Positions 25,697 through 35,980 are shown, numbered from the stretch's first letter. The stretch: 64,000 nucleotides of DNA from Neoroseomonas oryzicola (GCF_012163135.1 NZ_JAAVUP010000008.1:62001-126000), one strand, 5' to 3'. The notes: generated by a model from the letters alone, not told the origin. Made by a program: numbers and translations.

Positions 25697-26944
25697 ATGC
25701 GTCGCGCCCTCCTGCTGCTGGCCGCGCTTTCGGCCGTCACCGCAATCGCCCTTTGGCTCGCCCGCGTGGGCGGGACCGTCGAGATCGCCGTCGGCGAGGT
25801 CTGGATCGGCGTCTCCTTCCCCGTCGCCGTGATGGGGCTGGTGGTCGCCTTCTTGCTGCTGCACTTCGTGCTGTCGGTGCTGGGCTGGTTCCGTCGGCTG
25901 CCGGAACGCCGCCGTGCCGCCCGCGCGGCCTCCCGCCGGGCCGATGGCGATGCGGCGGTGACGCGCGCGCTGATCGCGCTCGCCGCCGGCACCGCGCAGA
26001 CCGCGCGGATCGAGGTCCGCCGCGCGCGGCACCTGCTCGGCGACACGCCGCAGACGCTGCTGCTCGCGGCCGAGGCCGAGCGCCTCGGCGGCCGCGAGGA
26101 TGGTGCGGCCGCTGCCTTCAAGGCGCTGGCCGAGCGGCCCGATGCCCGCTTCCTCGGCCTGCGCGGGCTGCTGCGCCAGGCGATGCAGCGGGAGGACTGG
26201 GCGGCGGCCCAGCGCCTGGCGAGGGAGGCCGAGGCGGCCCAGCCCGGCGCCGCCTGGCTGCGCGAGGAACGCCAGTTGCTCGCCCTGCGCACCCATGATT
26301 GGCGCGAGGCGCTGGCATTGTCGGCACCGGATGCGCCACGCGCGGCCCTTGCCCTCGCCGCCGCGCTGCAGGAGGAAGACCCCGCCCGCGCCGCCGAGTT
26401 CGAGAAGCAGGCCTTCGCCGCCGACCCGGCCTTCGCGCCCGGCGCGCTGGCACACGCGAAGCGGCTCGCCGCGGCGGGGTCTGCGCGCAAGGCGCGCGGC
26501 GTGCTGGAACAGGCCTGGCAGGCGCGGCCGCATCCGGATATCGGCGCGGCGTGGCTGGCCGGCGAACGCAATGCCCTCGCCCGCGTGAAGGCGGTCGAGG
26601 ACCTGACGCACCGGAACCGCGAGCATCCGGAAAGCCGGCTGCTGATGGCGCGCGCGGCGATCGATGCCGGCCTCACCGGACGGGCGCGGTCGGAACTGGA
26701 TGCGCTCGTCGCCGGTGGCGCGCCGGACCGGCGCACCTGGCTGCTGATGGCGGAACTCGAGGAAGTCGAACACGGCGACACCGCCGATGCGCGTGCCGCG
26801 CAGGCGAAGTGGCTGCGCGCGGCGGCGAACGCCGAAGGCGCGCCGCGCTGGCGCTGCGCGGCCTGCGGTGCGGAGCATAATGCCTGGAAGGCGGAGTGCG
26901 CGTCCTGCGGGACGGTCGGGCGGATCGGCTGGACGGCAGTCTAG
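25697..26944 (+). CDS. hemY: HemY-like TPR membrane protein with C-terminal zinc ribbon
   Basis: A 415-residue inner-membrane protein of the HemY N-terminal/TPR type (not the protoporphyrinogen oxidase also called HemY). Two helices (about 5-22 and 38-60) precede a TPR-like helical array (about 85-375). The end has four cysteines C387-x2-C390 and C401-x2-C404 flanked by tryptophans, a rubredoxin-like zinc ribbon resembling that of LapB/YciM. It follows the mitofilin-like gene by 9 nt. The function in late heme synthesis is known only genetically in other bacteria. The gene is followed at once by a four-hairpin repeat that probably ends transcription. Confidence 0.9.
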   Translation: MRRALLLLAALSAVTAIALWLARVGGTVEIAVGEVWIGVSFPVAVMGLVVAFLLLHFVLSVLGWFRRLPERRRAARAASRRADGDAAVTRALIALAAGTAQTARIEVRRARHLLGDTPQTLLLAAEAERLGGREDGAAAAFKALAERPDARFLGLRGLLRQAMQREDWAAAQRLAREAEAAQPGAAWLREERQLLALRTHDWREALALSAPDAPRAALALAAALQEEDPARAAEFEKQAFAADPAFAPGALAHAKRLAAAGSARKARGVLEQAWQARPHPDIGAAWLAGERNALARVKAVEDLTHRNREHPESRLLMARAAIDAGLTGRARSELDALVAGGAPDRRTWLLMAELEEVEHGDTADARAAQAKWLRAAANAEGAPRWRCAACGAEHNAWKAECASCGTVGRIGWTAV

Positions 26945-26948
26945 GCGT

Positions 26949-27083
26949 CGGAGGGGCGCTGCCCCTCCGAACCACCCCGCCAGGGGGCTGCGGCCCCCTG
27001 GACCGCGGGAACTTGAGTGTTGGTTTCCAAAGGCCTCTGGGCCTTTGGCGGGGAGAGCCCGAGAGGGGCAGCGCCCCTCTCGG
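26949..27083. repeat. Four tandem perfect hairpins (dispersed repeat family)
   Basis: The gap between the convergent hemY and CoxL-like genes is almost entirely four perfect hairpins. They are 26949-26969 (9-bp, GCT loop), 26980-27001 (9-bp, TGCG loop), 27027-27048 (CCAAAGGCC/GGCCTTTGG, 9-bp) and 27059-27083 (11-bp, AGC loop). The CCAAAGGCC unit and the GC-cap palindromes recur at 52320-52570 and 54701-54906. It could work as a two-way transcription terminator. Confidence 0.8.
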
Positions 27084-27089
27084 TATCCG

Positions 27090-29411
27090 TCAGGCCGCCC
27101 TCACGGCGCTCAAGGCCTTCCACACCGTCTCCGGCGTCGCCGGCATGTCCACCGCGACGCCGAGCGCATCGACCAGCGCGTTGATCACCGCCGGCGGCGA
27201 GCCCACCGCACCGGCCTCGCCCGCGCCCTTCACGCCGAGCGGGTTGGTCTCGCAGGGCACCTCGATCAGGTCGACATCGATCGGCGGCAGGTCGTCCGCA
27301 CGCGGCAGCGCGTAGTCCATGAACGACGCCGAGACGAGCTGCCCGCTCTCGGAATCATAGGCCGTGCGCTCGAGCAGCGCCTGGCCGATGCCCTGCGTCA
27401 CGCCGCCATGCACCTGGCCGCGCACGATCAGCGGGTTCAGCGCATGCCCGACATCGTCCACCACGATGTAGCGCGGAATGGAGACGACGCCGGTCTCGGG
27501 GTCGACCTCCACCTCGGCCACGTGGCAGCCATTGGGGAAGGTGTGGGACTTGATCTCGGCCGTCTCGGTGGCGTCGAGCAGCGTCGCCTCGATCCCCGCC
27601 GCGGCCTTCTTCCGCTGCACGGCCGCGAGTTCGAGGATGCCGACCGCGCGGTCGGTGCCGACCACGCCGAAGGTGCCGCCCTTCGAGGAGAACTCGATGT
27701 CGGCGACCGAGGCCTCGAGATGCTCGGAGGCGGCGATCTTGCCCTTCTCGACGACCGAGGCGGTGGTCACCAGGATCGCCTGGCCTTCGGAATAGAGGCT
27801 GCGCGCGCCGCCCGTGCCGCCGCCATCCGGCAGCGTATCGGAATCGCCCTGCTGGACGCGGATCTTCTCGATCGGGATGCCGAGCTCGAAGCTCGTCATC
27901 ATGGCATAGGCGGTCTCGTGCCCCTGGCCGGTCGACTGCGTGCCGACATAGACGTCGACGAAGCCGTCATCGGCGAACCTCACCGAGGCATTCTCGGTCG
28001 GCGCGCCGCCGGTGGCCTCGAGGTAGTAGGCGAGGCCGATGCCGCGCTTCTTGCCCCGCTTGGCCGCTTCCGCCTTGCGCGCCCCGAACCCGGCCCAGTC
28101 GATCTTCGCCAGCGCCGCGTCCATCAGCTTCGCGAACTCACCCGAGTCATAGCGCTGCCCCATCGCGGAGACGTAGGGCATGCGGGAGGACGGGACCATG
28201 TTGCGCTTGCGCAGTTCGATGCGGTCGATGCCGATCTCGCGCGCCGCGGTGTCGATCAGGCGCTCGACCAGATAGTTGCTCTCGGGCCGGCCGGCGCCGC
28301 GATAGGCGTCCACCGGCACGGTGTGCGTCATCACGCCGATTACCTGCGCGTGGATAGCCTGGAAGTCGTAGACCGAGGCCAGCACCTTGGTCCCCGCGCC
28401 GGTCGGGATGAAGGGCGCGAAGGTGTTGAGGTAGGCCCCCATCCCCGCCCAGTTCTTGGTCCGCAGCGCGAGGAACTTGCCGTCCTTGTCGAGCGCCAAT
28501 TCACCGATGGTGATGTTGTCGCGGCCATGGGTGTCGGACTGGAAGGCCTCGGTGCGCTCCGACGTCCACCGCACCGCGCGCTTCAGCTCGCGCGCCGCAA
28601 AGCAGGTCAGCACGTGCTCGGGGTAGATGAAGATCTTCATCCCGAAGCCGCCGCCGACATCGGGCGTGACCACCCGGAAATTGTCGCTCGACAGGTTGAA
28701 GATGTTCTTCGCCAGCACGTTGCGGACCAGCCAGGACCCCTGGGTGTTGGTCGTCAGCGTCCAGTGGTTGCGCGCGGCGTCGTAGTCGGCGAGCGCGGCG
28801 CGCGCTTCCATCGAGGCGACGACGACGCGGTTGTTCACCACGCGCAGCCGCGCGACATGCGCCGCGCCCTTGATCAGCCCGTCCACCTTGGCGGCGTCGC
28901 CGACGTGCCAGTCGAAGCACGTGTTGTTGGGCGCGCTCGCCCAGACCTGCGGCTGGCCCGGATCGGTCGCCGTCGCCAGGTCGGTCGCGGCAGGCATGAT
29001 GTCGTAGTCGACCTCGATCGCCTCGGCGGCGTCACGGGCCTGCTTGATGGTCTCGGCGACGACGAAGGCGACGGGATCGCCGACATGGCGCACGACACCC
29101 TCGGCGAGCGCCCGGCGGGGCGTGTCGGAGGTCGGGCTGCCGTCGATCGACTTCACCGGCGCGAGGCAGGGCAGGTGCCCGATGCCGGCCGCCGCGAGGT
29201 CCGCCCCGGTCCAGACGCCCAGCACGCCCGGCATCGCCTTGGCCGCCGCGGTCGAGATGGAATTGATGCGCGCATGCGCATGCGGGCTGCGCAGGACGTA
29301 GCCCTCGGCCTGGCCGGGGACGGCCACGTCGTCGGTGTAGCGGCCGCCGCCCTTCAGAAGGCGCGGATCCTCGACGCGGCGGATGGATTGGCTGAGGCCG
29401 AACTTCGCCAT
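27090..29411 (-). CDS. Xanthine dehydrogenase-family molybdopterin-binding subunit (form II CoxL-like)
   Basis: A 773-residue molybdenum hydroxylase large subunit that inserts oxygen from water into an organic substrate. Marks are RVEDPRLLKGGGRYTDDVAV at the start, PDVGGGFGMK, AYRGAGR at 369-375, GQGHETAYAMM, and the catalytic Glu (about E732) in GVKGAGEAGAVG. Genuine CO dehydrogenase (form I) has AYxCSFR with the Cu-binding Cys; that Cys is absent here, so CO oxidation is unlikely. Neither the iron-sulfur nor the FAD subunit gene is adjacent, so it is an orphan that must find partners elsewhere. The product would need the moaDE-made cofactor. Confidence 0.92.
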   Translation of the reverse strand: MAKFGLSQSIRRVEDPRLLKGGGRYTDDVAVPGQAEGYVLRSPHAHARINSISTAAAKAMPGVLGVWTGADLAAAGIGHLPCLAPVKSIDGSPTSDTPRRALAEGVVRHVGDPVAFVVAETIKQARDAAEAIEVDYDIMPAATDLATATDPGQPQVWASAPNNTCFDWHVGDAAKVDGLIKGAAHVARLRVVNNRVVVASMEARAALADYDAARNHWTLTTNTQGSWLVRNVLAKNIFNLSSDNFRVVTPDVGGGFGMKIFIYPEHVLTCFAARELKRAVRWTSERTEAFQSDTHGRDNITIGELALDKDGKFLALRTKNWAGMGAYLNTFAPFIPTGAGTKVLASVYDFQAIHAQVIGVMTHTVPVDAYRGAGRPESNYLVERLIDTAAREIGIDRIELRKRNMVPSSRMPYVSAMGQRYDSGEFAKLMDAALAKIDWAGFGARKAEAAKRGKKRGIGLAYYLEATGGAPTENASVRFADDGFVDVYVGTQSTGQGHETAYAMMTSFELGIPIEKIRVQQGDSDTLPDGGGTGGARSLYSEGQAILVTTASVVEKGKIAASEHLEASVADIEFSSKGGTFGVVGTDRAVGILELAAVQRKKAAAGIEATLLDATETAEIKSHTFPNGCHVAEVEVDPETGVVSIPRYIVVDDVGHALNPLIVRGQVHGGVTQGIGQALLERTAYDSESGQLVSASFMDYALPRADDLPPIDVDLIEVPCETNPLGVKGAGEAGAVGSPPAVINALVDALGVAVDMPATPETVWKALSAVRAA

Positions 29412-29481
29412 GCGCGGGGTCTCCCTTGGTTCCTCGCCCCATCATCTGCGATGCGGGCCGGGGATGGGAAGGGGGGGCGCG

Positions 29482-32400
29482 TCAGCCTTCGGCCGGCGCC
29501 CGCCCGAACATGCGCTTCGTGCGTTCCCGCATGGACTGGAACACCACGTAGAGCATGGGGATGATGAAGATGCCGACCAGCGCCGCGGCGATCATGCCGC
29601 CGAACACGGCCGTGCCGACGGCGCGGCGGGAGAGCATGGCGGCACCGGTTGCGAAGACCAGCGGCACCAGGCCGAGGACGAAGGCGATCGAGGTCATCAT
29701 GACCGCGCGGAACCGCAGCCGCGCGCCCATGATGGCGGCGTCGCGGATCGGCAGGCCTTCCTCCCGCTTCTCCTTGGCGAACTCGACGATCAGGATGCCG
29801 TTCTTGGCCGCCAACGCGATCAGCACGACGAGGCCGATCTGGGCATAGATGTCGAGCGGCATGGTCGCCACCCACAGCGCCCCGAAGGCGCCGAGCACGC
29901 CCACCGCGACCGACAGCAGCACCGGGATCGGGATCACCCAGGATTCATAAAGCGCGACCAGGAACAGGTAGGCGAACATCACCGCGAGCGCGAGGATGTA
30001 GGCCGTCTGGCCGGAGGCCTGCTTCTCCTGGAAGGCGGTGCCGGTCCATTCGTAGCCGTAGCCCGGCGGCAGCACGCGTGCCGAGATCTGCTCCATCGCC
30101 GCGAGCCCGTCGCCCGAGGAGACGCCCGGCCGGGGCGCGCCCTGGATCGAGATGGCACGATAGTTGTTGTAGCGGAAGATGGTCTGCGGCCCGACGCGGG
30201 TGCGCACGTCGGCGACCGCGCGCAGGGGTACCATCTCCCCCCGCGCGTTGCGGACATGGATGCGCCAGATGTCGCTGATGTCGCGCCGGTCGGATGCCTC
30301 GGCCTGCAGGTTCACCTGCCAGGTGCGGCCGAACAGGTTGAAGTCGTTGACGTAGAAGCCGCCCAGCGTCGCCTGCAGCGCGGTGAAGATATCCGCGATG
30401 CGCAGGCCGAGCGCCTGCGCCTTGTCACGGTCGAGGTCGAGGAACAGCGTCGGGTTGGTCGCGTTGAAGGTCGAGAAGGCCGCGGCGATCCGCGGGTCCT
30501 GGTTCGCCGCCGCGATCAGCCCGAGCATGGTGGCGCCGAGTTCCGCCGGCGGCCGGCCCTCATAGTCCTGCAGGATGTATTCGAAGCCGCCGCCGGTGCC
30601 GAGGCCGATGATCGGCGGCAGGTTGAAGGCGAAGACATTCGCCGTCCGCACCCCCTGCCCCGCGCCGAACACGCGCCCGATCGCCGCCTGGACCGACATG
30701 TCGGGCGCGGTGCGCTCGGCGAATGGCTTCAGGCGGGCCACGAGGAAGGCGGAATTCGACTGCGCCCCGCCATCGATCAGCGAGAAGCCGACGATGGCGA
30801 GCGTCCCCTGCACCGAGGGGATCGAACGCAGGATCTCCTCCACCTGGACGACGGCCTGACGCGTGCGCGCGACCGAGGCGCCCTGCGGCAATTGGATCTG
30901 GACGAAGAAGGCGCCCTGGTCTTCCTGCGGCAGGAAGCCCGAAGGCGTACGCTGGCCCATGTACCAGATGCCGGCGAAGAAGCCGCCGGTCAGCACGATC
31001 GACAGCAGCGAGACCCGCACAAGCCTTCGCACGACCCCGGCATAGCGGTCTCGCACCCAGTCGATGCCGCGCAGCCAGCGGCCCATGATGCCGGGGCGGT
31101 GCCCGCCCGCATGGGCGTGCGGCCGGAGGAAGACGGCGCACAACGCTGGCGATAGCGTCAGCGCGTTGATCGCGCTGATCACCATCGCGGCCGAGATCGT
31201 CACCGCGAACTGGCGGAACAGCTCGCCCGACAGGCCCGGGATGAAGCCGATCGGGACGAAGACCGACAGCAGCACCAGGGTGATGGCGATGATCGGCGCG
31301 GTGATCTGCGCCATCGCCTTCTTGGTCGCCTCGGCGGGGGTGAGGTGGGGTTCCTCCTCCATCACCCGCTCGACGTTCTCCACGACCACGATGGCGTCGT
31401 CGACCACGATGCCGATGGCCAGCACCATGGCCAGCAGCGAGATGGTGTTCGCCGAATATCCAAGGGCCAGCAGGATCACGAAGGTGCCGATCAGGCTGAC
31501 CGGCACCGCGACCGTCGGGATGATGGTCGCGCGCATGTTCCCCAGGAACAGGAACACCACGATCACCACCAGCACGAAGGCCTCGAGCAACGTCTTGATC
31601 ACCTCGTGGATGGTGTCGCTGACGAAGTCCGATGTGTCGAAGAAGATGCGGTGGTTGACGCCCGTGGGATAGCGCGTCCGCAGGTCCGCCATGGTGCGGC
31701 GGACGTTCTCGGCCGCCGCGACGGCGTTGGCACCCGGGGCCAGGTAGACGCCGAAGGTCACCGCGGGCTGGCCGTTGTAGCGGCTCTCGGTGTCCATGCT
31801 CGCCGCGCCGAGCTCGATGCGCGCGACGTCGCGCACGCGCAATGTCGAACCGTCGGGATTGGCGCGGATCACGATCTCCCCAAACTGCTCGGGGGTGGTC
31901 AGGCGGCCCTGGGTCTCGAGGTTGATCTGGAACTGCTGGTCGTCGGGGATGGGCCTGGCGCCGATGCGCCCGACCGGCGCCTGGACGTTCTGCGCCTGGA
32001 TCGCCGCGACCACGTCGGACGGCGTGAGGTTCAGGCTGATCAGCCGGTCCACCTCGAACCAGATGCGCATGGAATAATCCATGGCGCCGAACAGGTTGAC
32101 CTGGCCGACCCCCGGCACGCGCGCGAGCCGGTCGATGATGTTGATGGTCGCGTAGTTCGACAGGAAGAGCGGCGTGTGCTCGCCGCTCTCGGAATAGAGG
32201 AAGATGAACTGCAGCACCGCCGAGGACTGCTTGCGGACCGTGACGCCCTGGCGCTGCACTTCCTGCGGCAGGCGCGCGAGCGCCGCCTGCACCCGGTTGT
32301 TCACGTTGACGGTCGCGATGTCCGGGTTGGTGCCCAGCGCGAAGGAGACGTTGAGGCTGTAGGACCCGTCATTGGCGCTGTTCGATCGCATGTAGATCAT

Positions 32401-32625
32401 GCGGTCGACGCCGTTGACCGAGGATTCGATCACCTGCGCGACGGTCTGTTCGACCACCGCGGCCGAAGCGCCGGGGAAGCGCGTGGTCACCGAGACCTGC
32501 GGCGGGACAATGTCCGGCAGCTGGGAGACCGGGATGCGCAGCATCGCCAGCGCGCCGGCGAGGGCGGTGACGATGGCGATGACGATCGCGAAGCGCGGCC
32601 GGTCGACGAAGATCGCGGAGAACAC
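29482..32625 (-). CDS. RND multidrug efflux permease (HAE1/AcrB family)
   Basis: Inner-membrane proton-driven efflux pump, 1047 residues, 12 helices with two large periplasmic loops. N-terminal [20 protein letters not shown], the TM4 proton-relay acids in [20 protein letters not shown], and the second-half [20 protein letters not shown] are diagnostic of the HAE1 group. The start is GTG 32625, 6 nt after the adaptor stop. No outer-membrane factor gene or dedicated regulator is adjacent, so it probably shares a TolC-like channel. The closest functional group is multidrug or aromatic-compound efflux; the substrate is unknown. Confidence 0.95.
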   Translation of the reverse strand: MFSAIFVDRPRFAIVIAIVTALAGALAMLRIPVSQLPDIVPPQVSVTTRFPGASAAVVEQTVAQVIESSVNGVDRMIYMRSNSANDGSYSLNVSFALGTNPDIATVNVNNRVQAALARLPQEVQRQGVTVRKQSSAVLQFIFLYSESGEHTPLFLSNYATINIIDRLARVPGVGQVNLFGAMDYSMRIWFEVDRLISLNLTPSDVVAAIQAQNVQAPVGRIGARPIPDDQQFQINLETQGRLTTPEQFGEIVIRANPDGSTLRVRDVARIELGAASMDTESRYNGQPAVTFGVYLAPGANAVAAAENVRRTMADLRTRYPTGVNHRIFFDTSDFVSDTIHEVIKTLLEAFVLVVIVVFLFLGNMRATIIPTVAVPVSLIGTFVILLALGYSANTISLLAMVLAIGIVVDDAIVVVENVERVMEEEPHLTPAEATKKAMAQITAPIIAITLVLLSVFVPIGFIPGLSGELFRQFAVTISAAMVISAINALTLSPALCAVFLRPHAHAGGHRPGIMGRWLRGIDWVRDRYAGVVRRLVRVSLLSIVLTGGFFAGIWYMGQRTPSGFLPQEDQGAFFVQIQLPQGASVARTRQAVVQVEEILRSIPSVQGTLAIVGFSLIDGGAQSNSAFLVARLKPFAERTAPDMSVQAAIGRVFGAGQGVRTANVFAFNLPPIIGLGTGGGFEYILQDYEGRPPAELGATMLGLIAAANQDPRIAAAFSTFNATNPTLFLDLDRDKAQALGLRIADIFTALQATLGGFYVNDFNLFGRTWQVNLQAEASDRRDISDIWRIHVRNARGEMVPLRAVADVRTRVGPQTIFRYNNYRAISIQGAPRPGVSSGDGLAAMEQISARVLPPGYGYEWTGTAFQEKQASGQTAYILALAVMFAYLFLVALYESWVIPIPVLLSVAVGVLGAFGALWVATMPLDIYAQIGLVVLIALAAKNGILIVEFAKEKREEGLPIRDAAIMGARLRFRAVMMTSIAFVLGLVPLVFATGAAMLSRRAVGTAVFGGMIAAALVGIFIIPMLYVVFQSMRERTKRMFGRAPAEG

Positions 32626-32631
32626 CGGCGC

Positions 32632-33801
32632 TCAGCCCCGACCCGGCACCGTCTGGGGCACGGTCGGTCCGCTCGCCGGCCCCGGGTTCACCGGCTGGCC
32701 CGGGCGGACGCGCTGCAGCCCCTCGACGACGACCGTCTCGCCGCCGTTGAGCCCGCCCTCGATCACCGCCGTCTCGGCCGAGGACCGCCCGAGCGTCACG
32801 TTGCGCCGCGTCGCGACGTTGTTCTCGCCGACCACGAAGACGAAGGACCCCTGCTGGTCCTGCAGCACCGCCGCGCGCGGCAGGGCGATTGCCATGACCG
32901 GCTCGGCACCCTCGACGGTCACGCTGACGAACTGGCCATCGACCAGTTCGCGCGGGGAGACGCTGACCTCCCCGGTCTGCAGGCGGCGGATCGGGTTCGG
33001 GATCAGCGCGCGCACCAGGATGGTGTCCGTATTGCGGTCGATCTGGTTGTCGATGAAGTCGATGCGGCCCGGTTCGGGGTAGAGCCGGCCATCGGTGGTG
33101 CGGATGCGCACGATCGTGGCGTCGGCGCCCCCCCGCGTCTCGAACCGGTTGCGCATCTCGAGCGCGGTGCGCTGGCTGACCGCGAAGGCGACCCGCATCG
33201 GATCCTGGCTGACGATGGTCGCGAGGTTGCCGGCATCGGGCCCGACCACGTTGCCGACCGACAGGTTCGACCGGCCGATCTGTCCGGCGATCGGCGCCTC
33301 GATGTCGGTGTAGCCGAGGTTGATCTGCGCCACGCGCAGCGAGGCCTGCGCCGCGAGCACGCCGGCCGCCTCGGTGCGCTCCGCCGCCTGGGCGTTGTCG
33401 AGCGACACCTGCGTGCCCGCCCCGGTCTGCCGCAGGTCCCGCGCGCGGGCGAGGGCGACGCGCGCATTCTCGAGCCGCGCATTGGCCGCGGCGAGGTTCG
33501 CCTGCGCCTGTTCGACCTGGGCCTCGAAGGGCGCGCGCTCGATGCGGTAGAGCGTCTCGCCCTGGTTGACGTCACCGCCCTCGCGGAACAGCCGTTCCTG
33601 CAGGAAGCCGGTGACGCGGGCGCGGATGTTCACGCGGTCCGTCGCCTCGATGCGGCCGACGAACTCGATCGCTTCCGTGACAGGACGCCGTTCGGCGGTC
33701 ATGACGCCCACCGCGGGCGGGCCCTGCGGCCCGAACTGGGCGGATGCCGGACCGGCGGCGAGGAGAAGGGCGAGCGCAGCACCCGCGACGAGACGCAGCA
33801 T
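32632..33801 (-). CDS. RND efflux periplasmic adaptor (MFP) subunit
   Basis: A 389-residue membrane-fusion protein linking the RND pump to an outer-membrane channel. It has a signal peptide (MLRLVAGAALALLLAAGPAS, cleavage near AQF) and a first lipoyl half (VGRIEATDRVNIRARVTGFL). An alpha-helical hairpin follows (EAQVEQAQANLAAANARLEN), then the second lipoyl half (ANLGYTDIEAPIAGQIGRSN-like) and beta-barrel domains. No lipobox Cys is seen. It is the first gene of the operon and is followed 6 nt later by the pump gene. Confidence 0.94.
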   Translation of the reverse strand: MLRLVAGAALALLLAAGPASAQFGPQGPPAVGVMTAERRPVTEAIEFVGRIEATDRVNIRARVTGFLQERLFREGGDVNQGETLYRIERAPFEAQVEQAQANLAAANARLENARVALARARDLRQTGAGTQVSLDNAQAAERTEAAGVLAAQASLRVAQINLGYTDIEAPIAGQIGRSNLSVGNVVGPDAGNLATIVSQDPMRVAFAVSQRTALEMRNRFETRGGADATIVRIRTTDGRLYPEPGRIDFIDNQIDRNTDTILVRALIPNPIRRLQTGEVSVSPRELVDGQFVSVTVEGAEPVMAIALPRAAVLQDQQGSFVFVVGENNVATRRNVTLGRSSAETAVIEGGLNGGETVVVEGLQRVRPGQPVNPGPASGPTVPQTVPGRG

Positions 33802-33899
33802 CGGCAGGTTTCCGATTATTTCAGTGTCAAATGTCGCCCATGATGCGCTGCGTCAAGCCGCGCGCGGCGCAAACCCGCGCGAGGACCGGGCGCGGCGCG

Positions 33900-34733
33900 T
33901 CAATGCGCGACGAAGACCGGGCAGGGGGCGGCATGCAGCAACCGCCGCGTCGCCGATCCGGTGAAGAAGGTGCGCAGCCCGGAATGCTCGTAGGATCCCA
34001 TGACGAGCAGTCCGGCCGGCATCGCGGTCGCTTCCGCCAGCAGGGCGTCGACGGGGTGCGATCCCTCGACGCCGACCGCCTCGGCCTCGAAGGCATGGGT
34101 GCGGAGATAGGCCGCGGCGACCTCGGCGAGCCGCTGGGCCTCGGCGCGTTCTTCCGCGACCGACAGCACCCGGACCTGCATCTCGCCCGCCAGGCCGAGC
34201 AGCGCGAACAGCTGCAGCGCCCGCATCGCCGGCACCGACCCGTCATAGCCGACCAGCACCTTGCCCGAGACCGGCGCCTCGCCGGGCGGGACGACCACCA
34301 GCGGCCGCGCGCCGTCGTGCAGCAGAGCCTCGATCACCGGGGCAAGGCCGTCCGGGTTCTGCTCGAGGCCAAGCGTCGAATCGCGGCCAATCACGATCAC
34401 GTCGTGGGCGGCGCCGGCGGCGATCAGGGCGGGTTCGGGCGCGTCGGCGAGGCGCAGCGGCGTGAAGGGCGTGTCCCCGGCGGCGGCGGTGCAGGCGGCG
34501 AAGGCGGCCTCCGCCTCGGCGGCCATCCGCTTCGCCCGCGCGGCGTCGCGCCGTTCCTTGAAGGCGCTCGCGCCCGGCGGCACCGCCTCATGCGCATCCA
34601 TCGCGTGCGGGTTGTCGAGCACCGCGGCCGCGGTGAGTGCCGCGCCGGTGCGGCGGGCGACGGCGATCGCCAGGTCGCGGGCGCGCTGCGCGCCGGGCGT
34701 GTCGTCGAGCGCGACCAGGATGCTGCGGATCAT
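33900..34733 (-). CDS. Universal stress protein with two UspA domains
   Basis: A 277-residue cytoplasmic protein made of two Usp folds. Domain 1 (1-about 140) begins MIRSILVALDDTPGAQRARD and ends VIGRDS...RPLVVVPP. Domain 2 (about 148-277) begins GKVLVGYDGSVPAMRAL and ends with the nucleotide-binding pattern MGSYEHSGLRTFFTGSATRR and PCPVFVAH. The second domain keeps the G-x2-G-x9-G-S-like ATP site and the first looks degenerate. Tandem-domain Usp proteins are linked to stress, low-oxygen or metal response. It is separated by about 98 nt from the efflux adaptor start and is probably a separate transcript. Confidence 0.9.
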   Translation of the reverse strand: MIRSILVALDDTPGAQRARDLAIAVARRTGAALTAAAVLDNPHAMDAHEAVPPGASAFKERRDAARAKRMAAEAEAAFAACTAAAGDTPFTPLRLADAPEPALIAAGAAHDVIVIGRDSTLGLEQNPDGLAPVIEALLHDGARPLVVVPPGEAPVSGKVLVGYDGSVPAMRALQLFALLGLAGEMQVRVLSVAEERAEAQRLAEVAAAYLRTHAFEAEAVGVEGSHPVDALLAEATAMPAGLLVMGSYEHSGLRTFFTGSATRRLLHAAPCPVFVAH

Positions 34734-34798
34734 GCGGCGGTATCCCCTCTTGGGGGCAATCTAGCCGCCCCGGCGGGGAATGCGGAAGCCGAGGTGCC

Positions 34799-35980
34799 TC
34801 AGCGCGGCCCGGGCAGGCGCAGGAAGGCCAGGCTGCAGACGGCCAGCGCCGCGGCGAAGACCAGCAGCGCCGCCCCGATCCCGCCCCACGCCGCCGCCGC
34901 GCCCGAGGCCGCCTGCAACACGGCCGCCCCCCCGAAGAAGGACACGTTCATCGCCGAGAGCGCCCGCCCCACCCGTTCCGGCGGCACCGCCGCACGCACC
35001 AGGGCGAAGCAGATCACCTGCAGCGAGATCATCAGGCCGAAAGCGACGAGCAGCACCGCGTCCGCCATGACCGGCCAGCCGAACGACCCGCCGGCCACCA
35101 TCAGCGCGACCATCAGCGCCGCGCCCAGGTGCCCGCCCACCAGCAGCGCCCGGCGATGGGCCTGGAAGCGCCGTTCCAGGATGCCCGCGATCGCCGGGCC
35201 GGCGATCAGCGCGAAGGTGCACATCAGCAGGATGTTGCCCGCCGGCACGCGCGCCAGGCCCTTCACCTCCATCAGCCACGGTCCGCCCCACAGGCCCCGC
35301 ACGCCGAGCACGGCGGCGAAGGACGCGAAGGCGATCACGACCGGACCGCGGATGTCGCGCGACAGGCCGAGGCGGATCACGTCCCGCGCATCCTCGGCCA
35401 CGCTGCGGCGTGCCTGGAGGGGCGCACGCGCCTCGCGCACCAGCACCGCCACCGCCGTCGCCGCCCCGATCGCGAGCAGCGCGCAGGCGACGTAGCCCGC
35501 CCGCCAGCCCGAGGCGTCGACCAGCAGCGCGAGGGGACTCGCGGAAAGCAACATCCCGGTATTGCCGAAGGCCTGGATCACCCCGCCCCACAGGCCGAAC
35601 TTCTGCGGCGGCAGGTTCTTCGCCGCATAGGTGACGGGGCACATCAGCATCCCCGAACACCCGATGCCGAGCACCACCTGCGCCAGAAGCATCGACCACG
35701 GCCCCGTCGCCACCGCGCCGCACAGCGACCCGACCGCCGCGATGGCCAGCAGCGCAAGCGCCGTCGGCTTCACGCCATAGCGGTCGAGTGCCACGCCCAC
35801 CGGCAGCATCGCCAGCGCGAAGGCGGCGGGAAAGGCGCCGGTCAGAGCCGCGAGGCCATCCGCGGTGACGCCGAGGTCCCGCTGCAGCACGTCCGCCGCC
35901 ATCGCCGGCAGCGTACGCACCGCGTTGGAAAAGACATGCCCGAGCGCGAGGGCGAGGATCGCCAGTCCGAGCGCGTTCAC
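34799..35980 (-). CDS. MFS transporter, last gene of a four-gene operon
   Basis: A 393-residue major facilitator carrier with about twelve helices. It starts at GTG 35980, which overlaps the RidA-like stop (GTGA), so translation is coupled. Visible MFS features are a loop-2 variant LPVGVALDRYGVKP and TM-rich halves with a central charged loop (EARAPLQARRSVAEDARD). It is encoded after the amidinotransferase-fold hydrolase, the FAD-linked oxidase and RidA. It is therefore the likely importer or exporter of the compound these enzymes treat. The substrate is unknown. Confidence 0.88.
   Translation of the reverse strand: MNALGLAILALALGHVFSNAVRTLPAMAADVLQRDLGVTADGLAALTGAFPAAFALAMLPVGVALDRYGVKPTALALLAIAAVGSLCGAVATGPWSMLLAQVVLGIGCSGMLMCPVTYAAKNLPPQKFGLWGGVIQAFGNTGMLLSASPLALLVDASGWRAGYVACALLAIGAATAVAVLVREARAPLQARRSVAEDARDVIRLGLSRDIRGPVVIAFASFAAVLGVRGLWGGPWLMEVKGLARVPAGNILLMCTFALIAGPAIAGILERRFQAHRRALLVGGHLGAALMVALMVAGGSFGWPVMADAVLLVAFGLMISLQVICFALVRAAVPPERVGRALSAMNVSFFGGAAVLQAASGAAAAWGGIGAALLVFAAALAVCSLAFLRLPGPR

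Noticed and set aside
23429-26878. 1149-codon open frame on the minus strand across hemC, hemD and hemY
   Set aside because: It covers four well-supported plus-strand genes and reads as low-complexity Gly/Arg sequence; codon-position bias from the real genes explains it.
27090-29411. Carbon monoxide dehydrogenase (form I) identity
   Set aside because: The active-site loop reads AYRGAGR and lacks the Cu-binding cysteine of AYxCSFR; the other two subunits are also missing.
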